This document shows positions 32,228-42,729 of a stretch of 64,000 bases of DNA, piece by piece. Position 1 is the first letter of the stretch; every line of letters begins with the position of its first letter. The notes beneath the pieces were generated by a model. The model did no database searches, was not told where the DNA came from, and was given only the letters and a program-made list of their open reading frames with translations. The stretch is from Ruminococcus sp. AF31-8BH (GTDB lineage Bacteria > Bacillota > Clostridia > Lachnospirales > Lachnospiraceae). The position numbers and the translations under genes were made by a program. The stretch spans positions 1-64,000 of the forward strand of contig NZ_QTVN01000006.1 of the NCBI RefSeq assembly GCF_003460605.1. Direction: 5' to 3'.

Positions 32228-33481
32228 ATGCTTTGGATCTGCGTGAGCATCGCAGGAACGATGCCGCTTTTGGTCTGTCTCCTGCTGATGCTCCTGAAAC
32301 GGAAAAACTTTTCTTACCGGCTTGGCCGGAAACTGGTGTTATTGAGTCTGGTGGAATATTTCATACCTTTTCAGATGCTGAAATATTATCTGCCGCAGGA
32401 TATGCTGGAAGAGACCAATTCTCTTAACGCAATTTCCTATTTTGTAAACTTTGACGACAAGGAAGCGGTTTCTTATCACGGAATTTCTGTGTGGATGCCT
32501 GATTGGATTCTTATGATCGTTTTGTGCTGACTGTTTGTGATCGCAGGATTCAGCATTTATGAGACGATCAAATACCATCAGCTCACGCGAAAGCTGAAAC
32601 GAATTACGGAGATAAGAACATATCCTTTGCCTGGAATCGGGAATGTGGAGTACCGCATTTCTCCGGAAATGAACACGCCGTATACCGTTGGGTTTGTGAA
32701 ACCTTTCATTGTGGCTCCGGCTGAGTTTCCAAATTCCAAGCTGTCGGAAATGATTCTCAGGCATGAATATTCACATCTGCGCCGCCGTGACTCGATTGTA
32801 AAATTAATCTGTTTGTTAGCAATTTGCCTTCATTGTTTTAACCCGTTAACGATCCTGACATTTTTACTTTACACCCGTTTTTCTGAAAACATTGCAGATG
32901 AAGCTGCTACGGAAGGCTGTTCCGCTGAGGAACGAAGAGCCTACGCCAAAGCTCTCGTGAAACTTTCTGCAAGAACCAGACAGGTTCCTGTAGTCTGGAG
33001 AAACAACTTATTGGGAGACAAGAAAGAATCAATGAAAAGGAGAGTGGAACTCATTATGAATAGAAACAAAAAGGCATCTAAGATTGGTACTGTGGCAGCT
33101 GTGCTGGCTTCGGTGATTCTGAGCGGGACTACGGTGTTTGCGTATACGCCGATGCAGACGGTAAAAGATGCTTCTGATACCAATGAAGATTATATTTCTT
33201 TCGACTTTGATAATGAAGCTGAAACTTTATTTGCTGAATATGATACTTACTTTGAGGCTCTAGATGGCACCATTATTCCTTTAAATACAGACACAGCTAA
33301 TGCAAGAGCTATTTTTTGTAGCCACAATTTTAAATCTGGTTACGTAAATAAACATTATTCTCAAAGCAACGGAGGATGTATTGTAAAAAGGTATACTGGA
33401 AAAATTTGTATGAAATGCAATCATATAGAGGTAGGTGACTTGTTAAGCACACATACATATGTAACTTGTCCACATAAATAA
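32228..33481 (+). pseudogene. BlaR1/MecR1-like M56 peptidase interrupted by in-frame TGA
   Basis: A single frame runs from the ATG at 32228 to 33481, broken only by TGA at 32528-32530. Before it are membrane helices (MLWICVSIAGTMPLLVCLLL). After it come another helix and the M56 zinc motif ILRHEYSHLRRRD (HExxH), more helices, and an extracellular Cys/His-rich tail (CSHNF, CMKCNH, CPHK) in place of a penicillin-binding sensor. The stop replaces what could be TGG (Trp) in MIVLC-x-LFVIAGF. Everything else is intact, so the mutation may be recent, a sequencing error or read-through. A GTG seven bases after the stop could restart translation. Confidence 0.75.
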
Positions 33482-33549
33482 ACTATTTTATCTCTTTATA
33501 GATTTACAAATAAATTTATCTTTCGGAAGCTCAGGGGGACGAAAGTTTT

Positions 33550-33594
33550 AGAAGAAGGATAGGAAAAAGCATCTGCTTTTCCTGTTCTTCTTCT
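33550..33594. terminator. Bidirectional terminator
   Basis: GAAGAAGGATAGGAAAAAGC (33551-33570) pairs with GCTTTTCCTGTTCTTCTTC (33575-33593). It separates the M56 gene from the convergent ABC exporter genes. Confidence 0.7.
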
Positions 33595-33694
33595 GTTTTC
33601 ACTTTCTACAAGTATCCTTATACTACAACCTCAAAGCCGCTTTTCCTTTTTCCTACTTCGGTTCAAATCTGTTATTCCCATTTTTCTGTCCCCA

Positions 33695-35671
33695 TCAACT
33701 CAATTCAAACATCCCATGATACAACTGATAATATTTCCCTTTCTGCTGCAGCAGATCCTCGTGATCCCCACGTTCCACGATTTTCCCCTGCTCCAGCACC
33801 ATAATGGCATTGGAATTGCGTACCGTACTCAATCTGTGAGCGATAACGAATACCGTCCTGCCCTCCATCAGCTGATCCATTCCTTTCTCGATCAGCGCCT
33901 CCGTACGGGTATCTACTGACGAGGTCGCCTCATCCAGAATCAGCACAGGCGGATCTGCCACAGCCGCCCTGGCAATGGCAAGAAGCTGTCTCTGTCCCTG
34001 GGAGAGATGGGCACCGTCAGAGGTTACCATTGTGTCATATCCCTGTGGCAAACGGCGGATAAAAGAATCTGCGTTGGCAATCTTCGCCGCCCGTTCAATT
34101 TCCTCCTGGGTAGCATCCAGTTTTCCAAACCGGATATTGTCCGCCACCGTTCCTGTAAACAGATGGGTGTCCTGCAATACAATTCCAAGAGAATGGCGCA
34201 GGGATGTCTTGCTGATGTCCCGCACGTCAATTCCGTCATAAACAACCGATCCACCCTGCACATCATAGAAACGGTTGATCAGATTGGTAATGGTGGTTTT
34301 TCCTGCTCCCGTGGAGCCTACAAAGGCAATCTTCTGTCCTGGCTTCGCATACAGGCTGATATCCTTCAGAATCATCCGATTCTCATCATAACCGAAGTCC
34401 ACATGCTCAAACCGTACATCCCCTCGAAGAGGCACCAACTCCCCACCTGGCTTCTTCCACGCCCAGGCATTTCCTGACACATTTCGCAGAGGATTTTTCC
34501 CCCTTTCTGCGTCATTCTCTCCAGTTTTTTCCTTCCCGAATGTACCATTTTCCCATGCTGGAACTGTACTTCCAATTTCTTTTTCCATGGCTTTTTTCTC
34601 ATATTTGGAGTCCAAACAGCCACTTTCGATTTTATTCGGAACTTCCATCTGCACCAGCTCTACCTTGCCCTCATCTACTTCCGGCTCCAGATCCATCACC
34701 TTAAACACACGCTCCGCGCCTGCCAGCGCAGCCAGAAGGAAATTGCTCTGCTGAGTAAACTGGTTGATCGGAAGGGCTGCCTGGCGGACAAACACCAGAT
34801 AGCTGGCAAGGCTTCCTAAGTCTGCTTTTCCCTGCAGGGCCAGAATACCGCCAAGCACTGCCACAATGGCACAGTTGATATAAGAAATACTTACCACCAC
34901 CGGAACCATAGTCGCCGCATAACCTTGGGCACCTGTTCCTGCCTGGCGGAGAGCTTCGTTTTTCTCACAGAATTCCTGGAAGCTGGCTTCCTCGTGGTTA
35001 AACACCTTTACCACCTTCTGCCCGCTGATCATCTCCTCAATATAGCTGTTTAACGCACCAAGGCTATTCTGCTGCTTGGCGTAATAAACCTTGCTCCTGC
35101 CTCCGCTGAACCGAATATACCACAGCATAATGCCGTAACACGCAGTCACAATAATAGATAGCCGCCAGTTCAGCACATAAAGAATGGTCAGGGTTCCCAC
35201 CATCTGGATAAAGCTCTGGATCACCATTGCGAAGCTGTTGTTCAGTGCATCGGAGATGGTATCAATATCGTTGGTGAAAAGGCTCATAATGTCGCCATGT
35301 CCGTTTGTATCAAAGAACTTCAGCGGCAGTATCTGAATATGGGAGAATAAATCTCTTCGAATATCAAACAAAATCCGCTGGGAGGCTTTCACCATGGTCT
35401 GGGAATATCCCCATGCCGCCAGCGCACCTGTAGCAAAAATCCCAGCAGCAGTCAGAACGCCTTTCAAAAGAGTGCTGACATTTCCATCTGCCAGACCATT
35501 GACTACCGGACGGATCATATAAGTACCAAGCAGATTGCACAATGCGCTTACGGATACCAGCACTGCTACTACAAACAGCATCCGCTTGTGCCGCCCCATA
35601 TAGGAGAGAAAATAACCCACCGTCTTTTTCATGTTTTCCGGTTTCTTACCGCTGTAAGTTTTCGCTGCCAT
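33695..35671 (-). CDS. ABC exporter subunit with linker insertion
   Basis: A 658-residue fused membrane-ATPase exporter half. It has six helices, then Walker A FVGSTGAGKTTITNLINRFY, signature LSQGQRQLLAIARA, and Walker B with the catalytic Glu (VLILDEATSSVD). Between the two domains is an extra 65-70 residues (KYEKKAMEKEIGSTVPAWEN and on), rich in charged residues, making it longer than the usual 580. The start follows GGAGGGATAACAG and overlaps the partner gene by 26 bases. With its partner it forms a heterodimeric drug or lipid exporter; cargo unknown. Confidence 0.9.
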   Translation of the reverse strand: MAAKTYSGKKPENMKKTVGYFLSYMGRHKRMLFVVAVLVSVSALCNLLGTYMIRPVVNGLADGNVSTLLKGVLTAAGIFATGALAAWGYSQTMVKASQRILFDIRRDLFSHIQILPLKFFDTNGHGDIMSLFTNDIDTISDALNNSFAMVIQSFIQMVGTLTILYVLNWRLSIIVTACYGIMLWYIRFSGGRSKVYYAKQQNSLGALNSYIEEMISGQKVVKVFNHEEASFQEFCEKNEALRQAGTGAQGYAATMVPVVVSISYINCAIVAVLGGILALQGKADLGSLASYLVFVRQAALPINQFTQQSNFLLAALAGAERVFKVMDLEPEVDEGKVELVQMEVPNKIESGCLDSKYEKKAMEKEIGSTVPAWENGTFGKEKTGENDAERGKNPLRNVSGNAWAWKKPGGELVPLRGDVRFEHVDFGYDENRMILKDISLYAKPGQKIAFVGSTGAGKTTITNLINRFYDVQGGSVVYDGIDVRDISKTSLRHSLGIVLQDTHLFTGTVADNIRFGKLDATQEEIERAAKIANADSFIRRLPQGYDTMVTSDGAHLSQGQRQLLAIARAAVADPPVLILDEATSSVDTRTEALIEKGMDQLMEGRTVFVIAHRLSTVRNSNAIMVLEQGKIVERGDHEDLLQQKGKYYQLYHGMFELS

Positions 35672-37466
35672 CTGTTATCCCTCCTTTCACCTGTACGCTG
35701 CCACGCTCTGCCTTTGCAGTACTCTGCTCCATCTCGTTCTCCTGCGCCCCGCTCATCTGGGATCTGTAAATTTCCTGATAAATCGGGTCGTGAGCCAACA
35801 GTTCCTTATGAGTTCCTGTGCAGTGCACCTTGCCATCCTCCAGGATCACAATCTGGTCTGTGTTTATCACAGAGGTAATCCTCTGGGCAATAATAATCTT
35901 GGTCACATCCTTCCGCTTCGCCAGCGCCTCCCGGATTTTTTTCTCCGTTGCCGTATCTACCGCGCTTGTGGAATCATCAAAAATCAAAATCTTCGCCTTT
36001 CCCACCAGCGCTCTCGCGATACAAAGTCTCTGCTTCTGGCCACCGGAAAGGTTGCCTGCGCCCTGCTCCAGCATGGTATCCAGCCCATCCGACATCCGGT
36101 TTAGAAACTCATCTGCGCACGCAGCCCTGCAGGCCTCCCAGATTTCCTCATCTGTCGCCTCTGGATTTCCCCATTTCAGGTTGTCACGCACCGTTCCAAA
36201 GAACAGCACATTTTTCTGCAGGATAATGCTCACCGCATCCCTTAAGGAATGGATCTCATAATGCCGCACATCACGTCCGCCTACATACACCGCACCCTCA
36301 GACACGTCGTAAAGCCTTGGAATCAGCTGTACCAGCGTGGTTTTGGAGGCACCGGTACCACCCAGGATTCCTACGGTCTGACCAGATGGAATGTGAAGAT
36401 TCACCCCGGACAGGGCAAACTCCCGGGCATCCTTGTGATATTTAAAAGAAACATCCTGAAAGTCAATACTTCCGTCTGCTACCTGCTCCAGCCCGTTTTC
36501 CGGGGAAGCCAGTTCCACCTGTTCGTCCAGAACTTCCGCAATACGGTGGGCGCTGGCAAGGGAACGGGTAAGCAGAAGGAACACGTTGGCAATCATCATA
36601 AGGGAATTCATAACCTGCATCACATAGCTCAAAAATCCAGTCAGGTCACCTACCGCCAGATTAGATTTCAGGATCATATTTCCTCCAAACCACATGATCA
36701 GCACAATAGCGCTGTACATCACCGCCTGAAAAGCAGGCAGGTTCAGCACCGCATAGTGGAAGGTAGTCTCGCTGGAGCTGGTCAGATCTGTGTTGACCTC
36801 CGCGAATTTCTCTTCCTCATATTCGTCCCTGACAAAGGCTTTCACCGCACGGATGGCAGTGAGGCCTTCCTGAACCACCCGGTTCAGTCTGTCCATAATG
36901 CTCTGAAGCCTTGTGTACATGGGTGCTACTTTTGACACGATCCAGAAAAGCACGCTGCCCAGAACCGGGAGGCACACAAGAAATACAACTGCCAGCTTTG
37001 GATTCATCCAGAAGGAAAGCACAATTCCCATTACCAGAAGGGACGGGCCCCTTGTCACCGGACGGAAGCCTGCATTTACCATATTCTGAAGCACCGTTAC
37101 ATCCGTAGTCATTCTTGTGATCAAAGAGGACACTGCGAAATGATCCAGGTTGGAAAATGCATACTGCTGCACCTTCTCATACTCCGCCTTCCGAATCTCT
37201 GCGCCCCATCCATAAGCCGCCTTCGCAGCAAAGTGCGCATACAAAAGCCCGGTAATCAGCGCCATCAACGCACACAGAATCATCTGAACTCCTTTTTGGT
37301 AAACATAAGAAAGGTCATGATTTGCCACTCCCACATCGATCAGGTCCGCGATCATAATGGGAATAAACAATTCAAAGCAAGTCTCAATCAGAACCAGCAC
37401 CGCCCCCAGCACCATATCCCTCCGATACGGCCCCGCATACCTCAAAAGCCTCTTCATATCATTCAT
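35646..37466 (-). CDS. ABC exporter subunit with degenerate ATP site
   Basis: A 606-residue exporter half beginning MNDMKRLLRYAGPYRRDMVL. Walker A is atypical (GGTGASKTTLVQL instead of GxxGxGK[S/T]). The signature is LSGGQKQRLCIARAL. Walker B ends in Asp instead of the catalytic Glu (ILIFDDSTSAVD). Such asymmetry is typical of heterodimeric exporters like BmrCD, where one site binds but barely hydrolyses ATP. It is translated first and overlaps the partner gene. Confidence 0.92.
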   Translation of the reverse strand: MNDMKRLLRYAGPYRRDMVLGAVLVLIETCFELFIPIMIADLIDVGVANHDLSYVYQKGVQMILCALMALITGLLYAHFAAKAAYGWGAEIRKAEYEKVQQYAFSNLDHFAVSSLITRMTTDVTVLQNMVNAGFRPVTRGPSLLVMGIVLSFWMNPKLAVVFLVCLPVLGSVLFWIVSKVAPMYTRLQSIMDRLNRVVQEGLTAIRAVKAFVRDEYEEEKFAEVNTDLTSSSETTFHYAVLNLPAFQAVMYSAIVLIMWFGGNMILKSNLAVGDLTGFLSYVMQVMNSLMMIANVFLLLTRSLASAHRIAEVLDEQVELASPENGLEQVADGSIDFQDVSFKYHKDAREFALSGVNLHIPSGQTVGILGGTGASKTTLVQLIPRLYDVSEGAVYVGGRDVRHYEIHSLRDAVSIILQKNVLFFGTVRDNLKWGNPEATDEEIWEACRAACADEFLNRMSDGLDTMLEQGAGNLSGGQKQRLCIARALVGKAKILIFDDSTSAVDTATEKKIREALAKRKDVTKIIIAQRITSVINTDQIVILEDGKVHCTGTHKELLAHDPIYQEIYRSQMSGAQENEMEQSTAKAERGSVQVKGGITDGSENLQR

Positions 37467-37731
37467 CCCACACCACGCTCCTTATGTCGTATTTTATCTT
37501 GTCTTCTATCATGGATACAATTTTTCCTCTCTCTTCCATGCGCCGGATATTTCTCAGGTTATTATAGTCACATTCAAATATTCCGTCAATTCCCTTTCCA
37601 ACGCAAAATAAAAGAAGGACCCCAGCGCTCCACCTCTCAATCTCAGATGAAGCCAACTGCAATCCTTCTGTAAAATCATATATCCTATCGCCGCCACCCG
37701 GCAGCATTCCCGTAATCTCTTTACGCCACAT
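37459..37731 (-). CDS. Doubtful 90-aa frame before the exporter genes
   Basis: The frame reads MWRKEITGMLPGGGDRIYDF then TEGLQLASSEIERWSAGVLL and ends MIEDKIKYDIRSVVWDE. It overlaps the MATE gene by 11 bases and the exporter start by 8. It has no clear ribosome site and no family I know, but it fills an otherwise empty 255-base gap on the coding strand. It could be the remains of a regulator. Confidence 0.25.
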   Translation of the reverse strand: MWRKEITGMLPGGGDRIYDFTEGLQLASSEIERWSAGVLLLFCVGKGIDGIFECDYNNLRNIRRMEERGKIVSMIEDKIKYDIRSVVWDE

Positions 37732-39085
37732 TCCTTTTCAGCTGTCCATGTACCGTCCGCCTTACGAAGATGAAGCAGATCACCTGCATCACAATGGTGA
37801 TGGCCCAGGAGGCTGGGTAGGAGATGAAAAGGGTGTAGAGGGAACGGTTCTGTGGGAAGATCCAGAAGATCCACACAATTCGGGTACCCACCGTACCGAT
37901 AATGGAAAGAATCATGGGCACGCCGGAATGTCCCATTCCGCGGAGGGCTCCCGGGAAAAGATCCATGATACCGCAGAGGAAATAAGGCACTGTGGTAATG
38001 GAAAGGATCTCCACGCCGCAGCGGATTACCTCCGGATCCTCTGTATAAATCTTCAGAATCTCACCGCCGAATATGTAAGAGCCGCAACCCAGCACAAACG
38101 CGATCACAAAGGACAAAATCCCGCAGTCCAGAAGCACCCTGTCCATACGCTTATATTTCCCCACACCGTAATTCTGGCTGGTAAAGCTCATACAGGCCTG
38201 GGTCACAGCGTTTACAGAGGCATAAAGGAAGCCCAGCACATTGTTGGCTGCCGTATATCCTGCCATAGCTGTGGAGCCAAAGGAATTTACAGAGGACTGA
38301 AGCAGAGCATTGGAAAAGTTAATAACCGTGCTCTGGATTCCCGCCGGAATTCCCACCTGAAAAATCTGCACCAGATAAAATTTCTTCATACACAGCCTGG
38401 AAAAACGCAGCTGATAGCTGCTATCTGTCTTATACAGGCATCTTAGCACCAAAAGGCAGGAAATCATCTGTGAGATCACTGTGGCAATGGCAACACCTGC
38501 CACACCCATGTGAAAGGCGATGACAAGAAACATATTCAGAACCGCATTAATCACCCCGGCTACTATCAGAAACATCAGCGGCCGCTTGGTATCTCCCACT
38601 GCACGAAGAATAGCAGCTCCATAGTTATACACCATAAAAAAGGGCATACCAAGAAAATAAATCCTCATATATAAGGAGGACTGGTCAATAACATCTGCAG
38701 GCGTCCCCATTATCTCCAGGGCCCATCTGGAAAAAACAAGCCCAATCACTGCCATCACAACACCGCTGACCAGTGCCAGCGTAATAGCTGTATGGACCGT
38801 CTCTGACATCTCCTTATCCTTTCCGGCTGCATAAAACCTTGCCGCCAGAACATTGGCACCCAGAGAAACACCAATGAAAAGATTGGTAAACACATTGATC
38901 AGGGCTGTAGTGGAGCCCACTGCTGCCAGTGCCTGACTGCCGGAAAACCGCCCCACCACAATAATGTCCACCGCATTAAACATCAGCTGCAAAATACCGG
39001 AAACCATCAAAGAAAGGGCAAAAGAAATCAGCTTATCCATAATGGTTCCGTTGCACATATCAATTTCATATTTGTTTTTCTTCAA
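37721..39085 (-). CDS. MATE family efflux transporter
   Basis: A 454-residue transporter with twelve helices. It has QLMFNAVDIIVVGRFSGSQA and then LAAVGSTTALI in the first half and the matching SSVNSFGSTAMAGYTAANNV in the second. It uses a TTG start at 39085 after AGGGAGCGATAGAG. It lies between the hybrid kinase and the ABC exporter genes on the same strand. The exporters may be functionally related, but nothing in the sequence shows substrates. It is not close in sequence to the MATE protein at 6356-7699. Confidence 0.9.
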   Translation of the reverse strand: MKKNKYEIDMCNGTIMDKLISFALSLMVSGILQLMFNAVDIIVVGRFSGSQALAAVGSTTALINVFTNLFIGVSLGANVLAARFYAAGKDKEMSETVHTAITLALVSGVVMAVIGLVFSRWALEIMGTPADVIDQSSLYMRIYFLGMPFFMVYNYGAAILRAVGDTKRPLMFLIVAGVINAVLNMFLVIAFHMGVAGVAIATVISQMISCLLVLRCLYKTDSSYQLRFSRLCMKKFYLVQIFQVGIPAGIQSTVINFSNALLQSSVNSFGSTAMAGYTAANNVLGFLYASVNAVTQACMSFTSQNYGVGKYKRMDRVLLDCGILSFVIAFVLGCGSYIFGGEILKIYTEDPEVIRCGVEILSITTVPYFLCGIMDLFPGALRGMGHSGVPMILSIIGTVGTRIVWIFWIFPQNRSLYTLFISYPASWAITIVMQVICFIFVRRTVHGQLKRNVA

Positions 39086-39117
39086 CTCTATCGCTCCCTA
39101 TCTGCGCCAGCCGCGCA

Positions 39118-42100
39118 TCAGCTATTATAAATCCCTGGCAGCCATTTTTCAAGCACGGAATAAATAATCTCCATATCAACGGGCTTGGTTACATACCCGT
39201 TCATACCACATTCAGCTGCCTTACGCTCATCCTCCTGAAATACATTGGCAGTCATGGCAATTATGGGAAGCTTTTTCCAGTAAGAGCTTTCCCCTGCCCG
39301 GATGCTTCTGGTTGCCTCATAGCCGTTCATTACCGGCATCTGGATATCCATAAAGATCAGCTCATAGAAGTTTTCCGGCTGCTGCTTAAGAAGCTCCAGT
39401 GCTTCCCTTCCGTTCTCCACAGCATCCACGATCAGTCCCTGCTCAGACAGCAGCTCGTAGGCGATTTCCCGGTTCAGCTCATTGTCTTCAACCAGCATGA
39501 TTCTATGCCCCTTAAGGAAGCTTTTGTCCTTTGCCCTGCTGCGCTTTTCCTTATGGGCAGCTGCCTGCTCCTCTTTACGCTTCTCCTTATCTGCCAGCTC
39601 CAGATCCAGCTGTACAACAAAGGTGGTACCCTTTCCCTGGCAGCTTGTAACCTCAATGGTTCCGCCCATCTGGTTGATAATGGATTTGGCAATGGAAAGC
39701 CCAAGTCCGGTTCCCTGGGTGGCATCGGTCATGCTGTTATCCTCCCTGGAAAATGGCTCAAACAGCTTTTCCAGGAACTTTTCAGACATACCGATCCCAT
39801 TATCCTCTACCACAAAGGTATATCTGGCTTCTCCCTTCACAAGATGGCTTTCCTGGGATACCTTCACCAGAACCTGTCCGTTTTCAGGGGTATACTTCAC
39901 AGCATTTGAGATCAGGTTGATCAGGATCTGACGAAGCCTTACCGGGTCTGCTATTACGTAATCATCGCAGATACCCTCTATATCCATCACAAAGCTCTGA
40001 TGCTTTTCCATAGAGGACGGCCTGCAGACTCCGTCTACAATCTCCATAGTCTTTGTCAGGCACAGGGGTTCTTTCCGAAGAACTGTACTGCCGCTTTCGA
40101 TTTTGGACATGTCAAGCACCTCATTGATAAGCCCCAGAAGATGCCTGGAGGAATCATCAATCTTGCGCAGACAGTCCAGAACCCGCTTTGGATCCTCCAG
40201 ATGATTCATGGCAATCTGGGTCATACCCAGGATTCCGTTCATAGGTGTACGGATGTCGTGAGACATACTGTTCAGGAACACACTCTTGGCCTTATTCGCT
40301 TCCTCTGCGGACTGGTATGCTGCCTTTAAGCTGGCCATCAGCTGCTCATTTCTGCTGTGGCTCTCCTGAACGTCCGTTGCGATTATGGTCATCATCCTTG
40401 GCATAACATTTCCTTCATCCAGACGGATAAACTGAAAGCGCACCCACCTGTACCTTTCTCTGACCTTTACCCTGGCCTCACACTCATAGCTTCCTTCCTG
40501 CTCCAGAAACGTATGGGAAAGCTCCGACAGCTTGATTTTCAGACGGATCCTGTCCCAGTCTTTGGGATCAAGATTAGGGGACAGATAGTCCTTTAGGAAA
40601 TCCACATAATGGCCATCCGGGATTTTTTCATCCAGAAGCCTCTGGCTTCCTCTGTAGGAAACCTTATACTCCCCGGACATCATATCCACATACAGGATAA
40701 TCAGGGAATTTCTGGCAAGTGCGCGAAGAAGCTGGCGGTTTTCACTTCCGCTTTTGTGAAGGAAATCCAGAATGTTATCGTCCTCGTCCTCCTGCTCCTC
40801 AAGCATTTCCCACTTCTCAATATTAATGGCAGAGCGGATTTTCTCTGCCTTTCCATCCTCCACTGCACTTCCATAAACAGAGCAGCTGGTACGAAGTCTG
40901 CCGGTTCCCACCAGATAAGCAAGATCCGCCTGCAGTTCCTTGTCATTTTGGATCAGCTCCACAAGCTCCGGACAATACCAGGTACCCTTGCCGTAGGCCA
41001 GCTCCTCTATCACCTGTGCTATCTTTTTATTGCTCTTGTAGCTTCTCCCTATAAAATCTGTAGCTGCATCCATTCCATCGCTCACGTGAAAGATTTCAAT
41101 GAGAAAGCGCTCCTTGGAAGCACAGTTGTCAAAGTCCTTTGGATATCCCATTTTGCCATCCCAGGACTTGTGATGTCCGAGAATGATATCATTATACTTC
41201 TGAAGAGCCGGAATTTCCGCAAGAAGCTTCACTCCGTTTGCAGGATGACAGTAAATCCGCTCCATCTCCCGCGCAGTCAGCTGGCGAGTCTGCTTATTTA
41301 TAATAGAAGCCAGCTGGATTTTACCCACATCAAAAATCTGGGCAGCCTGGGATACAAAATCCAGGATTTTATCCTGATTTTCCAGCACCTCTACCACATT
41401 GGCACAGCCACAGCTTCCCACCAGAAGCTCTGGCTGTCTGCGGATCACTGAGCTTAAGATCCTTCTTGCGATCTGCTCCACCATGGCACAGTGGATAACC
41501 GTAAGCTCATCTCTGCTGACCATAACCTTCATAAGAAGCATGGAGCTTACCTCATCCCTGGAAAGATACTTCAGAAATTCTCTCAGGGAGCGCCACACCA
41601 CGTCATTGATAAACTGGTCATTCTCTGTCCTTGGCAGGCTGCGGATCATACGCACATATTCGTCTACGCAGTAATCCTTAATATCATCTGGTCCGTGGTA
41701 TTCATCCTTGTACATATCCAGGGTTTCCATAATATTATAAAGGTGGTTGACTACGACCTGAAAATAACGGCTGTCCGAAAAGTCCACATCCTCCTGGCTG
41801 TCCAGAGTGTCATGCTCTATACAATACCTGCAATAGCCTATGTAATCCTCTATAAAGCTTGTGCAGTCAAGCTTTCCCTGGAAAAACAGACACCTTTTAT
41901 AATTGCAGTAGATCTCATCCGGCATTTCGTAGGGATTGGGGTTCTCTTCAAGCTGCCTGGAATAATATTCTCCAAGCACCTTAGAAGCCCTTTCAAGAAG
42001 CTGGGGATCAATGTTTTCCCTGGAATATCCAAGCACAGAATTCCCAAGAAGATCGTAATTCAGCTCCTTGATCAGCTCATCAAAATCAAATTTATCTTCA

Positions 42101-42729
42101 TCTAATGCCCGGACTTCTTCGTTATTGTAAAAGGCCAGTGCCTCATCGATAAGCTGCATAAGCTCCCTGGCATTTACAAGGTTAAAATTCATCAACGTGA
42201 TGGGATAATTGTAATAAGAAAATATAATCCGTTTTCTCACATCAAAGTCTTCGATCTCAAAGTAATGGCAGGAAAGCTCCCGCAGCCGTTTAAAATAAAG
42301 GGCACCCTTTTTTCCGTCCTCAACACTGAAGGGTCTGTTATAAAAATTGCCAAGAAGATTCAAGGTCCAAATGTAGGCATTCAGATTTTTATTTTTCTGA
42401 AAATATCCATCCAGCAGCTCTGCCACCTCCACAAGTGCCAGATCGTCCTCATACCCTTCATTATTGGCTTCCCGGATCTGATTTAAAAGCTCTTCTGCAA
42501 GGGCATCGTCCAGCTTCACCTCTCCGCTTAAAAACGGACGGATGTACAGATTGAGAAGCGTTTCATTCTCAATGTAAAGCCGCCGCATAGCCTTGGATTT
42601 CTGCCGCAGCTTTCCCAGCCAGGCCTCCTGATCCTGGGCTTTCAGGATCCCCTCAAGCACCTGTGCCTCTGTTCCCAAATTTTCCTTATATTTGTTATAA
42701 AAATGTATGATATTTCCCTGCGTAATCAT
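39118..42729 (-). CDS. Hybrid histidine kinase with degenerate HD-GYP domain
   Basis: The 1203 residues hold, in order: a helical, TPR-like region of about 420 residues; an HD-GYP-like domain (about 430-610) with HHKSWDGKMGYPKDF and VSDGMDAATD, but with FD replacing the HD pair (IFDVGKIQL) and one residue inserted in the WDGxGYP motif; a PAS-like part; a HisKA H-box (FLNSMSHDIRTPMNGILGMT); an ATPase domain (QILINLISNAVKYTPENGQV); and a receiver (FMDIQMPVMNGYEATRSI). No membrane helix, so it is cytoplasmic. Its start overlaps the upstream diguanylate cyclase stop (ATGA). The HD-GYP part is probably not a normal c-di-GMP phosphodiesterase. Confidence 0.85.
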   Translation of the reverse strand: MITQGNIIHFYNKYKENLGTEAQVLEGILKAQDQEAWLGKLRQKSKAMRRLYIENETLLNLYIRPFLSGEVKLDDALAEELLNQIREANNEGYEDDLALVEVAELLDGYFQKNKNLNAYIWTLNLLGNFYNRPFSVEDGKKGALYFKRLRELSCHYFEIEDFDVRKRIIFSYYNYPITLMNFNLVNARELMQLIDEALAFYNNEEVRALDEDKFDFDELIKELNYDLLGNSVLGYSRENIDPQLLERASKVLGEYYSRQLEENPNPYEMPDEIYCNYKRCLFFQGKLDCTSFIEDYIGYCRYCIEHDTLDSQEDVDFSDSRYFQVVVNHLYNIMETLDMYKDEYHGPDDIKDYCVDEYVRMIRSLPRTENDQFINDVVWRSLREFLKYLSRDEVSSMLLMKVMVSRDELTVIHCAMVEQIARRILSSVIRRQPELLVGSCGCANVVEVLENQDKILDFVSQAAQIFDVGKIQLASIINKQTRQLTAREMERIYCHPANGVKLLAEIPALQKYNDIILGHHKSWDGKMGYPKDFDNCASKERFLIEIFHVSDGMDAATDFIGRSYKSNKKIAQVIEELAYGKGTWYCPELVELIQNDKELQADLAYLVGTGRLRTSCSVYGSAVEDGKAEKIRSAINIEKWEMLEEQEDEDDNILDFLHKSGSENRQLLRALARNSLIILYVDMMSGEYKVSYRGSQRLLDEKIPDGHYVDFLKDYLSPNLDPKDWDRIRLKIKLSELSHTFLEQEGSYECEARVKVRERYRWVRFQFIRLDEGNVMPRMMTIIATDVQESHSRNEQLMASLKAAYQSAEEANKAKSVFLNSMSHDIRTPMNGILGMTQIAMNHLEDPKRVLDCLRKIDDSSRHLLGLINEVLDMSKIESGSTVLRKEPLCLTKTMEIVDGVCRPSSMEKHQSFVMDIEGICDDYVIADPVRLRQILINLISNAVKYTPENGQVLVKVSQESHLVKGEARYTFVVEDNGIGMSEKFLEKLFEPFSREDNSMTDATQGTGLGLSIAKSIINQMGGTIEVTSCQGKGTTFVVQLDLELADKEKRKEEQAAAHKEKRSRAKDKSFLKGHRIMLVEDNELNREIAYELLSEQGLIVDAVENGREALELLKQQPENFYELIFMDIQMPVMNGYEATRSIRAGESSYWKKLPIIAMTANVFQEDERKAAECGMNGYVTKPVDMEIIYSVLEKWLPGIYNS

